Positions 42,333 to 50,753 of a stretch of 64,000 bases of DNA are shown here, piece by piece. The position numbers and the translations under genes were made by a program. Source of the stretch: WGAB01 sp964406105 (lineage in GTDB: Bacteria; Hydrothermota; Hydrothermia; WGAB01); NCBI GenBank assembly GCA_964406105.1, contig CAYOQK010000011.1:19163-83162 (forward strand), in the 5' to 3' direction. The notes under the pieces are model-generated. The model was not told the origin of the DNA and did no database searches. It worked only from the letters and a program-made list of their open reading frames with translations. How positions within the stretch are numbered: position 1 is the stretch's first letter; each line of letters starts with the position of its first letter.

Positions 42333-43613
42333 TTGGAAATCTTTGACGGGAAAACGAAACCTTCTTCAACGCTGCTCTCTTCCCGGTTTTACCCGGAAAC
42401 CTGGGAGGACTTCGTTGGCCAGGAGCACCTGGTGGGGCCCCAGGGGGCCGTCCGAAGGCTTGTAGAAGCCGGACGGTTGCCCTCCATGCTGTTCTATGGT
42501 CCTCCAGGGACCGGGAAAACGGCGTTGGCCCGGCTCCTGGCACGGCACGTAGGGGGGCGGTTCTTCTCCCTGAACGCCTCGGTGGCCAAGCCCTCCGACC
42601 TGAAACGCATCCTGGCCCAAGCGGTTCAGGTGTTCCAGGCCACCGGCCGCCCAGCGGTGGTGTTCGTGGACGAAATCCACCGCTTTAACCGCCTGCATCA
42701 GGAACTTCTCCTGGCCAGCACCGAGGCCGGCCAGGTGGTGTTCATTGGCAGCACGGTGCTCAACCCCTATACCACCCTGTCTAAGGCCCTGCTATCGCGG
42801 GTGCTGGTGTTTGAGTTCCACAGCCTGAAGGAATCGCATCTGCAAGAGTTGCTGCTGCGAGCGATCCACCGCTTTTACCCCGGTCGTCGCATGGCTCCCG
42901 AGGCATTGCAACGGTTAGCCCGCTGGGCCAACGGCGATGCCCGACGCGCCCTCAACCTGCTGGAGGTGGTCCTTGCCACCGTGCCCGAGGGGAAAGAAGT
43001 GGTCCCAGCCGATGTGGATCGGTGGGTATCCCGACGTTTCCTTCGGTTTGATCGGGCCGGCGACGATCACTATGACACCGTGTCGGCCTGGATCAAATCC
43101 CTTCGGGGCTCCGACCCCGATGCGGCCATCTACTACACCCTCCGGCTTCTGGAGGCTGGGGAAGACCCCCGGTTTCTCTTTCGCAGACTGTTGATCTTCG
43201 CCGCCGAGGACATCGGCCTGGCCGATCCTCGGGCTTTGCTGGTCGCCCAGGCAGGAGCGGCCGCCTTTGAACAGGTGGGTCGGCCCGAGGGCGACCTGAT
43301 CCTTACCGAAGTGGTGCTTTACCTGGCCACCGCACCGAAATCCAACACCGTGCTCCGTACCCTTCAAGCCGCCCGCAGGGCTGTGCTGGAGGAAGTGTGG
43401 GCGGAAATCCCGCAACACCTCCGGGACCGTCACTACGCTGGTGCCGAGAAACTCGGACGCGGTGAGGGGTACATCTATCCCCACGATCATCCGGAGGCAG
43501 CCCAACACCAGAGGTACCTGCCCGAAGCCTTGCAGCACCTCCGCTTCTTTGAACCCCGGGCCGTGGGGTACGAGGCTCAACTGAGAACTCCAACCGAGGA
43601 GGTGGAAGAATGA
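42333..43613 (+). CDS. rarA: Replication-associated recombination protein A (RarA/MgsA)
   Basis: 426 residues, AAA+ clamp-loader-like ATPase acting at stalled replication forks. Walker A FYGPPGTGKTALARLLA, Walker B VVFVDEIHRFNR, sensor SKALLSRVLVFEFHSL, and the C-terminal tetramerisation region with DIGLADPRALLVAQAG and YIYPHDHPEA. Start TTG 42333, preceded by GGGAGGTGA. Ends with ATGA overlap with rny. Confidence 0.94.
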   Translation: MEIFDGKTKPSSTLLSSRFYPETWEDFVGQEHLVGPQGAVRRLVEAGRLPSMLFYGPPGTGKTALARLLARHVGGRFFSLNASVAKPSDLKRILAQAVQVFQATGRPAVVFVDEIHRFNRLHQELLLASTEAGQVVFIGSTVLNPYTTLSKALLSRVLVFEFHSLKESHLQELLLRAIHRFYPGRRMAPEALQRLARWANGDARRALNLLEVVLATVPEGKEVVPADVDRWVSRRFLRFDRAGDDHYDTVSAWIKSLRGSDPDAAIYYTLRLLEAGEDPRFLFRRLLIFAAEDIGLADPRALLVAQAGAAAFEQVGRPEGDLILTEVVLYLATAPKSNTVLRTLQAARRAVLEEVWAEIPQHLRDRHYAGAEKLGRGEGYIYPHDHPEAAQHQRYLPEALQHLRFFEPRAVGYEAQLRTPTEEVEE

Positions 43614-45175
43614 CCATGGTGATGATTCTGACCCTTGGGTTTCTTTTGGGTTTGGTGATCGGAGGATTGATCGCCTTTTTCAGCGTCAAAATCAAAACCT
43701 CAAAGAAACTGGAAGAAGCCCAACAGAACTACGAGCAAATCATCGCTGAGGCCAAACGAGAGGCCCACAAGATCAAGAAAAACGCAGAGCTCCGCACCAA
43801 GGAGCATTGGCTGGAGGAACGGCGTAAGTTTGACCGCGAAACCGCCTCGGTCAAACGAGAACTGGAAAAGGAAAAACGCCGCCTCAGCGAAAAGGAAAGC
43901 CAACTGGAACGGCGATCGGAAACCCTCCAACGGCGTGCCCGTGAACTGGATCAACGGGAACGCCAGCTCCGAGAGCGGGAGCAGACGTTGGCCGAACGGG
44001 AAGAGGAACTCCACCGCCTGATCCAAGAAGAAACCGCTAAACTGGAAACCATCGCCCGGATGACCCAGGAGCAGGCCCGAGAGGAACTGCTCCGCAAGGT
44101 GGAACGGGCTGCCAAATTGGAGGCGGCCCAGTTGGCCTACAAGATCAAAGAACAAGCCCGCGAACAGGCCCAACGCGAGGCCCGAGAGATCATCGCCACC
44201 GCGATCCAACGATGCGCCGCCAACCACACGGCCGAGAGCACGGTCACCGTGGTGCCCTTGCCCTCCGACGACATGAAGGGCCGCATCATCGGCCGGGAGG
44301 GCCGCAACATCCGGGCCTTTGAACAGCTCACCGGTGTGGAGGTGATCATTGACGATTCGCCCGAAGCGGTGACCCTTTCGTCCTTCAACCCTCGCCGCCG
44401 CGAGATCGCCCGCCTGGCCCTGGAACGCCTGATCCAAGACGGCCGCATCCACCCTGCCCGCATTGAGGAGGTGGTGAAAAAGGTGGAAGAAGAGTTTGAC
44501 GAATACGTGCGACAACTGGGCGAGGAAACCGTACTGGAGCTCGGCCTCACCGGCATCCACCCCGAACTGTTGAAACTCATCGGCGAGATGAAGTTCCGCA
44601 CCTCCTACGGTCAAAACCTGCTGCAACACTCCAAAGAGGTGGCTCACCTGGCTGCTCTGATGGCCGCAGAGCTGGGGCTGAACGTGGAGTACGCCAAGCG
44701 CGCCGGCTTGCTCCACGACATCGGCAAAGTGGCCGGGGAAGAGTACGAGGGACCCCACGCCCTGGTGGGAGCCAAGATTGCGAAACGCTATGGCGAGAAC
44801 GACTTGGTGGCCAACGCCATCGCTGCCCACCACGAGGAAGAGGAACCCCGCTCAGCCATCGCCTTCGTGGTGGCAGCGGCAGATGCCATCTCCGGCTCCC
44901 GCCCCGGCGCCCGCCGCGAATCGCTGGAGGCCTACATCAAGCGCATCTCCAAACTGGAAGACATCGCCCGCTCGTACAACGGCGTGGCCAAGGCCTACGC
45001 CATCCAAGCCGGCCGCGAGATCCGCATCCTGGTCAGCTCTACCCGCGTGTCCGACGAGGACGCCCACCAACTGGCCGAAGATATCGCCCGCAGGATTGAA
45101 GACGAACTGGAATACCCGGGTCAAATCAAGATCACGGTGATCCGGGAAACCCGCGTCGTGGAGTATGCCCGGTGA
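43610..45175 (+). CDS. rny: Ribonuclease Y
   Basis: 521 residues. Membrane anchor at residues 5-27, a long charged coiled coil to about 200, KH domain with GRIIGREGRNIRAFEQLTGVE, and HD domain with AGLLHDIGKV and AAHHEEEEPRSA, followed by the conserved ISGSRPGARRE. Starts bulk mRNA decay by endonucleolytic cuts at the inner membrane. Length is standard. GTGA overlap with ymdB repeats a gene order common in other bacteria. Confidence 0.97.
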   Translation: MTMVMILTLGFLLGLVIGGLIAFFSVKIKTSKKLEEAQQNYEQIIAEAKREAHKIKKNAELRTKEHWLEERRKFDRETASVKRELEKEKRRLSEKESQLERRSETLQRRARELDQRERQLREREQTLAEREEELHRLIQEETAKLETIARMTQEQAREELLRKVERAAKLEAAQLAYKIKEQAREQAQREAREIIATAIQRCAANHTAESTVTVVPLPSDDMKGRIIGREGRNIRAFEQLTGVEVIIDDSPEAVTLSSFNPRRREIARLALERLIQDGRIHPARIEEVVKKVEEEFDEYVRQLGEETVLELGLTGIHPELLKLIGEMKFRTSYGQNLLQHSKEVAHLAALMAAELGLNVEYAKRAGLLHDIGKVAGEEYEGPHALVGAKIAKRYGENDLVANAIAAHHEEEEPRSAIAFVVAAADAISGSRPGARRESLEAYIKRISKLEDIARSYNGVAKAYAIQAGREIRILVSSTRVSDEDAHQLAEDIARRIEDELEYPGQIKITVIRETRVVEYAR

Positions 45176-45960
45176 CCTCTATTCGGATCCTGTTTATCGC
45201 CGACATCGTGGGCAAACCCGGCCGCCGGGCCGTGCGGGAACTCCTGCCTGGCCTCCGTAGCGAGCTCGGGGTGGACTTCGTGATCGCCAATGGCGAGAAC
45301 GCCGCCGGCGGCGCCGGCCTCACCGAAGACATCGTGAAGGAACTCCTGAACTACGGCATCCACGTGATCACCTCGGGCAACCACATCTGGGACAAGAAAG
45401 AGGCCCTCCAGTTCATTGACCGGTACCCTATGGTGCTCCGCCCCCTTAACTTCCACGCCTCCAACCCCGGACGGGGCTGGGGCGTATTCACCACCGAGGG
45501 CGGGCATACCGTTGCGGTGATCAACGCCATCGGCCGCCTGTTCACCGGCCTGTACGATTCCCCTTACGACGCCGTAGACCGTGTGTTGGAACAACTCTCC
45601 AACGTACCCCTCCGCATCCTGGACTTCCACGCTGAAACCACCGCCGAGAAGCAGGTGGCCGGCCATTACTTTGATGGACGCGTCACCGCGGTGATCGGCA
45701 CCCATACCCATGTGCAAACCTCGGATAACTGGATCCTGCCCGGCGGCACCGCCTACATCACCGACGCAGGCATGACCGGTGGCCTGGACTCGGTGATCGG
45801 GGTCAAAAAGGAACAAGCCATCCAACGAATGGTGCAGGGGCTGCCCATCCGCTACGAACCCTCTAACCGAAGAATCGGGCTGGAAGGCGTGTTCCTCGTG
45901 GCCGATGTGGAGACCGGTAAGGCCCTGGAGATCCAACGGATTCGTCGGTTGCTCCCTTGA
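45172..45960 (+). CDS. ymdB: YmdB-like metallophosphoesterase
   Basis: 262 residues. Metal-site motifs: FIADIVGKPGRRAV, IANGENAAGG, TSGNHIWDKKE, LDFHAETTAEK and GTHTHVQTSD. The B. subtilis homologue hydrolyses 2',3'-cyclic nucleotides, fitting its place next to RNase Y. Start GTG 45172 overlaps the rny stop. A terminator hairpin follows. Confidence 0.93.
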   Translation: MTSIRILFIADIVGKPGRRAVRELLPGLRSELGVDFVIANGENAAGGAGLTEDIVKELLNYGIHVITSGNHIWDKKEALQFIDRYPMVLRPLNFHASNPGRGWGVFTTEGGHTVAVINAIGRLFTGLYDSPYDAVDRVLEQLSNVPLRILDFHAETTAEKQVAGHYFDGRVTAVIGTHTHVQTSDNWILPGGTAYITDAGMTGGLDSVIGVKKEQAIQRMVQGLPIRYEPSNRRIGLEGVFLVADVETGKALEIQRIRRLLP

Positions 45961-45990
45961 CCGTGCCCCCCGCGCTTTTCCCACCCTACG

Positions 45991-46023
45991 GAGCCGCGCG
46001 GGCAGTCCGGTGCGGCTCTTCTT
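45991..46023 (+). terminator. Probable intrinsic terminator after ymdB
   Basis: GAGCCGC (45991-45997) and GCGGCTC (46012-46018) form a 7-bp stem with a 14-base loop, followed by TTCTT. Moderate strength. Confidence 0.6.
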
Positions 46024-46042
46024 GAGGCACCGCTAAAGGGCC

Positions 46043-48115
46043 ATGAAACAGAACCCTCTGGATATGCCCGTGCAGTTCCTCAAAGGGGTGGGACCCCAAC
46101 GGGCCCGACTGCTCCGACGCCTGGGGATCCTCACGGTTCGGGATCTCTTGTACTTCCCCCCCCGCCGGTACCTGGACCGCCGCCAAATCCTGCCCCTTCG
46201 CCGACTCCGACCCGGACAGGAGGCCACGGTGCAGGGCCGCATCGTGAACCTCGTACGGCGACGTCTCCGGAACCGGGAAATCCTGGTGCTGGTCATCACC
46301 GATGGGACCGACCTCATGGAAATCGTGTTTTTCCAAAGCCCCTGGCTCCGCGGGGTCTTCAAACTGGGGCAGGAGATCATCGCCAGCGGAAAGGTGTACC
46401 GACGCCGTTCCCTACCCGTGATGTATCACCCCGAGTGGGAAGTACGGGAGAGGACCTCCGGCCCCCTAAGGACCGCGGGACGCATCATTCCCCTGTATCC
46501 GGCCACGGAAGGTTTGAAGCCCTCGGGCTTGGAACGGTTGATTCGCACCGCCTACGAATTGGCCGAACCTTATCTCACCGACCTGATCCCAGAGCCCCTT
46601 CGCCGGAAGCGCGCCCTGCTGACCCGTCGCCAAGCCTTGAAATGGTTGCACTTCCCCGAAACCCTGCAGCAGGCCGAGCGTGCGCGCCGAACCCTGAGTT
46701 ACGAGGAGTTCTTTGTGTCCCAGGCACGACTACGATATCTGCGGCTTCGGCACCAGAACGAGGGCATCCCCTTGCAACCGGGGCCTTTATCCCAGCAGTT
46801 CTTGGAGGTGTTGCCCTTTCGCCTTACCCAGGCCCAGGAACGGGTACTCCAAGAGATCCGGGCCGACGTGGCCCGAGCACACCCCATGCACCGCCTGCTC
46901 CAGGGCGATGTGGGCTCCGGAAAAACCGTGGTAGCCATCTACAGCATGCTGCTTGCCGTGGATTCTGGGTACCAGGCCGCCCTTATGGCCCCTACCGAAA
47001 TCCTGGCAGAACAGCACTACCTGGTGCTTTGGGAGTATCTCCAACCCCTGGGCCTGGAGCCTTTGTTGCTCATTGGGCGACAACCTGCCCGAGAGCGCTG
47101 GCATACCCTCCAGAAACTGGAGCGCGGCACGGGCAGAATCGTGGTGGGCACCCATGCCTTGATTCAGGATACCGTAACCTTCCATAACCTCGCCCTGGCT
47201 GTGGTGGATGAACAGCACCGATTCGGCGTGGCCCAACGCATGGAACTCGTGAAAAAGGGCCTCCGGATCCCCCATCTCCTGGTCATGACCGCCACGCCTA
47301 TTCCCCGCACCCTGGCGATCACAGCGTACGGTCACATGGACGTTTCCTATCTGGACGAGAAACCCCCAGGCCGAAAGGAGGTGTACACGGAATGGCGGCG
47401 CGAACGGGAGCGTGAGGCCGTGTACCAACGCCTCTTTCAAGAGGTCCAACAGGGGCAGCAGGCCTATGTGATCGCTCCGCTGATTGAACCCTCTTCCGAA
47501 CTGCCCGCACGGGCGGCCACCGAGCTCTTTGAGGAACTCCAACGAAAGGCACCGGCCGGTGTGCGCCTGGGATTGATCCACGGCCGAATGAGCCGAGACG
47601 AACGCAGAACCCTTATGCAACTCTTCCGGCAACGGGAGTTTGACATTCTGGTGGCCACCACGGTGATTGAGGTGGGGATTGACGTTCCCACGGCCAACTG
47701 GATGGTGATTGAGGATGCCCATCGCTTCGGATTGGCCCAACTGCATCAACTGCGGGGCCGCATTGGCCGCGGTGGCGAACAGGCCTTCTGCATCCTGTTG
47801 TCTCCCGATCGGGTCACCGATGAAGCCGCAGCACGCCTGCGCATCATGACCCAAACCACGGACGGCTTCCGGATCGCAGAGTTGGACCTTCGGCTCCGGG
47901 GACCAGGCGAACTCTTGGGCACACGCCAACACGGCCCCGCCGAGTTTCGGATCGGCGATCTCCTGCGCGATGCCGCCCTGATCCAAAAGGTGCAGCGCGA
48001 TGTGCAGGACCTCTTCTCTGAAGACCCCTACCTGACCCGGCCGGAACACCGTCCCCTGCTGGAACACCTCCTGCGGGGACAGGAGGACGAGGAGACTCCC
48101 TATTACGTGGGGTAA
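46043..48115 (+). CDS. recG: ATP-dependent DNA helicase RecG
   Basis: 690 residues. N-terminal wedge/OB domain (PVQFLKGVGPQRARLLRRLGI, TVQGRIVNL), helicase motifs Ia GDVGSGKTVVA, II VVDEQHRFG, III MTATPIPRTLAIT, and the C-terminal TRG region (RIMTQTTDGFRIAELDLRLRGPGELLGTRQHG split across the end). Remodels stalled forks and Holliday junctions. No Shine-Dalgarno is evident before the ATG at 46043; the start follows the terminator by 19 bases. Confidence 0.96.
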   Translation: MKQNPLDMPVQFLKGVGPQRARLLRRLGILTVRDLLYFPPRRYLDRRQILPLRRLRPGQEATVQGRIVNLVRRRLRNREILVLVITDGTDLMEIVFFQSPWLRGVFKLGQEIIASGKVYRRRSLPVMYHPEWEVRERTSGPLRTAGRIIPLYPATEGLKPSGLERLIRTAYELAEPYLTDLIPEPLRRKRALLTRRQALKWLHFPETLQQAERARRTLSYEEFFVSQARLRYLRLRHQNEGIPLQPGPLSQQFLEVLPFRLTQAQERVLQEIRADVARAHPMHRLLQGDVGSGKTVVAIYSMLLAVDSGYQAALMAPTEILAEQHYLVLWEYLQPLGLEPLLLIGRQPARERWHTLQKLERGTGRIVVGTHALIQDTVTFHNLALAVVDEQHRFGVAQRMELVKKGLRIPHLLVMTATPIPRTLAITAYGHMDVSYLDEKPPGRKEVYTEWRREREREAVYQRLFQEVQQGQQAYVIAPLIEPSSELPARAATELFEELQRKAPAGVRLGLIHGRMSRDERRTLMQLFRQREFDILVATTVIEVGIDVPTANWMVIEDAHRFGLAQLHQLRGRIGRGGEQAFCILLSPDRVTDEAAARLRIMTQTTDGFRIAELDLRLRGPGELLGTRQHGPAEFRIGDLLRDAALIQKVQRDVQDLFSEDPYLTRPEHRPLLEHLLRGQEDEETPYYVG

Positions 48116-48117
48116 CC

Positions 48118-48146
48118 TTGACACCCCCTTAGGGGCATTGGAAAAT
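48118..48146 (+). promoter_or_regulatory. Promoter of ispG with palindromic spacer
   Basis: TTGACA (48118-48123), 17-bp spacer, GAAAAT (48141-48146), then 9 bases to the ATG at 48156. The spacer contains the 11-bp palindrome CCCCTTAGGGG (48125-48135). Confidence 0.6.
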
Positions 48147-48155
48147 CAGCGGACC

Positions 48156-49394
48156 ATGCATTGGAAACCTCGTCGTACCACGCCCACCGTGTGGGTAGGG
48201 AGGGTGCCCATAGGCAGCCCACACCCCATCGTGGTGCAATCCATGACCAACACCAACACCGCCGATGCCCAAGCCACAGCCCAACAGGCCATAGAACTTT
48301 ACCGTGCGGGCAGCGAAATCGTGCGCATCACCGTGAACACCCGCGAGGCCGCCCGTGCGGTTCCCGAGATCGTGCACCGGATCCAGGACGCCGGCTACGA
48401 CATCCCCCTGGTGGGCGACTTCCATTTCAACGGGCACAAGCTCCTGCGGGAGTTTCCGAAAGCCGCGGAGCTCTTGGCCAAATACCGCATCAACCCGGGC
48501 ACCGTGGGCCGAGGCCGACACCAAAATGAAAACTTCCGGGTGATGGTGGAGATCGCCCGCGATCTGGGCAAGCCCGTACGCATCGGCACCAATTGGGGGT
48601 CTCTGGACCCCTATTTGCTCACGGAGATGATGAACCGGAATGCCCGGCGCAAACACCCCAAGAGCGCCGAGGAAGTGATGGTGGAGGCGTTAGTGGAGTC
48701 GGCGGTCCGCTCGGCCGAGCAGGCCGAGGAGTTGGGGTTGCCCCACGACCGCATCGTGCTTTCGGCCAAGGTGTCCCGGGTTCCCCTGCTGGTCCAGGCC
48801 TACGAGATGCTGGCCCGCCGCACCGACTACCCGCTGCACCTGGGCCTCACCGAGGCGGGCATGGGTACCAAAGGCGTCGTGGCCTCGGCCTTGGGGATCG
48901 GCCTACTCCTGGCCCAAGGCATCGGAGACACCATTCGGGTTTCCCTCACCCCCCGACCCGGTGAACCCCGCACCCGGGAAGTGGAAGTGGCCCAGGAGAT
49001 CCTTCAGGCCTTGGAAATACGGCAGTTCTTCCCCCAGGTCACCAGTTGTCCGGGCTGTGGCCGCACTCAGTCCACCTTCTTCCAGGAGCTCGCCCAAGAG
49101 GTGGACCGGTTCCTGAAGGAACACCTGCCTGAGTGGCGCCGCCAGTATCCGGGTGTGGAAACCCTCAAGGTGGCGGTGATGGGATGCGTGGTCAACGGGC
49201 CGGGAGAGTCCAAACACGCGGACATCGGCATCTCATTGCCCGGCACAGGCGAGGCTCCCCGGGCTCCGGTGTACATTGAGGGAAAACTCTACACCACCCT
49301 GGAGGGCGACCACATCGCCGAAGACTTCAAACGCATTTTGGTGGAGTACATTCGCCGGCGATTTGGTGGGGAACCCTCCGATCAATCCGGCTGA
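48156..49394 (+). CDS. ispG: 4-hydroxy-3-methylbut-2-enyl diphosphate synthase (IspG/GcpE)
   Basis: 412 residues. Fe-S enzyme of the MEP isoprenoid pathway converting MEcPP to HMBPP. TIM-barrel half with VQSMTNTNTADAQATAQQ, PLVGDFHFN, YRINPGTVGRG, RIGTNWGSL; cluster-binding half with TSCPGCGRTQ and GCVVNGPGESKHADIGISLPG. Slightly longer than E. coli (372), from inserts near 300. I use ATG 48156 because a promoter ends 9 bases before it; the frame's upstream TTG at 48138 lies inside the promoter. Supplies prenyl chains for quinones, undecaprenol and possibly ether lipids. Its last 13 bases overlap a convergent gene. Confidence 0.95.
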   Translation: MHWKPRRTTPTVWVGRVPIGSPHPIVVQSMTNTNTADAQATAQQAIELYRAGSEIVRITVNTREAARAVPEIVHRIQDAGYDIPLVGDFHFNGHKLLREFPKAAELLAKYRINPGTVGRGRHQNENFRVMVEIARDLGKPVRIGTNWGSLDPYLLTEMMNRNARRKHPKSAEEVMVEALVESAVRSAEQAEELGLPHDRIVLSAKVSRVPLLVQAYEMLARRTDYPLHLGLTEAGMGTKGVVASALGIGLLLAQGIGDTIRVSLTPRPGEPRTREVEVAQEILQALEIRQFFPQVTSCPGCGRTQSTFFQELAQEVDRFLKEHLPEWRRQYPGVETLKVAVMGCVVNGPGESKHADIGISLPGTGEAPRAPVYIEGKLYTTLEGDHIAEDFKRILVEYIRRRFGGEPSDQSG

Positions 49395-49843
49395 AAGCGC
49401 AAAGGAGTTTGTTCGTCTTTGGTCCCGCCCGTCCTGCACAGGCGCACAAAGGCCCACCCTGCTTGATGCAACAGTTGTTCCAGTTCAAACCAGGGGCCAC
49501 GAAAGAGGTGACTGGGACACCGGCAATCGGAGCTGCCAAACCCCTCCAGGGCCACGGGAAACCGACCCGCCAGATGCTGAGCAATCTGACATTCCAGCCG
49601 CCCACGGGAAGGCACCAGGTAAATGCGCTGTGGAGGTACCTGCTGAAGGATCTGGTCAATATGCCACCGCGGTGTTCCACGACCCTCTGCCATTCGGAGG
49701 TGTCGGTTCACCCGTTCAAAACCTCCCATGGCCGATCCCACGTACAGCAGAGGGCTTGTCAGCCAGGCCTCTTGGGGACGGCTCACGAAGATCTCGCCTG
49801 GAAACTCAAAGTACAGCACATATGCGCCTGTCCGGGTCAGCAT
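49382..49843 (-). CDS. DUF123 family protein
   Basis: 153 residues. Matches the DUF123 pattern: GAYVLYFEF, LLYVGSAMGGFERVNRHLR, WHIDQILQQV, RLECQIAQHLAG, and the hallmark GFGSSDCRCPSHLF. The family is compared with GIY-YIG nucleases and in some genomes is fused to endonuclease III; function is not established. Start ATG 49843 has TATGCT 7 bases upstream, so it is probably leaderless; earlier in-frame ATGs (49855, 49921) lie within or beyond the divergent promoter region. Its 3' end overlaps ispG by 13 bases. Confidence 0.85.
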   Translation of the reverse strand: MLTRTGAYVLYFEFPGEIFVSRPQEAWLTSPLLYVGSAMGGFERVNRHLRMAEGRGTPRWHIDQILQQVPPQRIYLVPSRGRLECQIAQHLAGRFPVALEGFGSSDCRCPSHLFRGPWFELEQLLHQAGWAFVRLCRTGGTKDEQTPLRFQPD

Positions 49844-49850
49844 GGCGTAT

Positions 49851-49874
49851 AGCATAGGGCGAACGGAGTAAAAT
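49851..49874. promoter_or_regulatory. Divergent leaderless promoter pair
   Basis: Only 38 bases separate the ATGs at 49843 (minus) and 49882 (plus). TATGCT (49856-49851, minus) and TAAAAT (49869-49874, plus) each end 7 bases before their start codon. Neither has a good -35. The two polymerase sites overlap and should exclude each other. Confidence 0.55.
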
Positions 49875-49881
49875 TGGTACC

Positions 49882-50709
49882 ATGGCCCGCAAGAAACGTC
49901 GGAAAAGGTCCCAACCCTCAAAACCCAAGCCCCAGCGGGAACCCGCTCCTGTTGGAGCGCCGACCTCCGCCTCCACCCCGGGGCTCCGGCGAAAACGGGT
50001 GGTGATCATGGACCTGCCCTATGGCCGGATCCGGCAATGGGAGCTAAGCCTCCGCACTTGGCGCTGGCTTACGGGAGGGGCTTTGGTCCTGGCCGTTGTG
50101 GCCCTTTTGGGGCTGGCCCTGGGCATCCTCGGACTGTGGCACTGGAACACTACGCGGGCCCTTCAAAAGGAAAACCAGGAGCTCCGACGGGAGCTGGAGA
50201 AAACCCTGGCCCTGAAAAGCGAGTTGCAACGGGTGGAACACCTGAGGCGACGGATCCTTTACCTGATGGGTGCCCTCACCGATACCACCGTCTCCGCAGT
50301 GCTCCAGCGAATGGCCCAGGAAATGGGGGACGAGCAAACCCTGCCCCGGGGTTGGCCTGTTCGGGGATGGATCACCCGGCGGTTTTCGGACCTGCATCCG
50401 GGCATAGACATCGCTTGCCCCGTGGGAACCCCGGTGTATGCCACGGCTCCGGGAATCGTGGCCTTCGCTGGCACCGACTCCCTGTACGGCAAACTCGTGG
50501 TGCTCCGTCATCCTGGTGGATACGAAACCCTATACGGCCATCTCTCACGCATTTTGGTGGTTCCCGGCTGGCGGGTGCAACGGGGGGATCTCATCGGCTT
50601 TTCTGGGAACACCGGCATCTCCACAGGGCCCCACCTGCACTACGCCCTCCGAAGGCAGGGTTCGCCCGTAGACCCCTCGGCCTTTCTGGGAGACACCGCA
50701 AAACCATAG
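49882..50709 (+). CDS. Membrane-anchored M23 metallopeptidase
   Basis: 275 residues. Very basic cytoplasmic N-terminus (first 50), one membrane helix (about 64-88), a short coiled coil (ALQKENQELRRELEKTLALK), then the lysostaphin-type domain: HPGIDIACPVGTPVYA with metal His and Asp, YGHLSRI, and GPHLHYALR (HxH). Resembles divisome-associated M23 proteins that cut or regulate cutting of peptidoglycan cross-links. TAAAAT lies 7 bases before the ATG; no Shine-Dalgarno. Complete metal ligands suggest an active enzyme. Confidence 0.88.
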   Translation: MARKKRRKRSQPSKPKPQREPAPVGAPTSASTPGLRRKRVVIMDLPYGRIRQWELSLRTWRWLTGGALVLAVVALLGLALGILGLWHWNTTRALQKENQELRRELEKTLALKSELQRVEHLRRRILYLMGALTDTTVSAVLQRMAQEMGDEQTLPRGWPVRGWITRRFSDLHPGIDIACPVGTPVYATAPGIVAFAGTDSLYGKLVVLRHPGGYETLYGHLSRILVVPGWRVQRGDLIGFSGNTGISTGPHLHYALRRQGSPVDPSAFLGDTAKP

Positions 50710-50716
50710 GTCCGCC

Positions 50717-50745
50717 TTGCACCAGGCAAGGCCACCGTCTAAAAT
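50717..50745 (+). promoter_or_regulatory. Leaderless promoter of the formate dehydrogenase operon
   Basis: TTGCAC (50717-50722), exact 17-bp spacer, TAAAAT (50740-50745), 8 bases, ATG at 50754. Confidence 0.75.
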
Positions 50746-50753
50746 AGCCCTGG

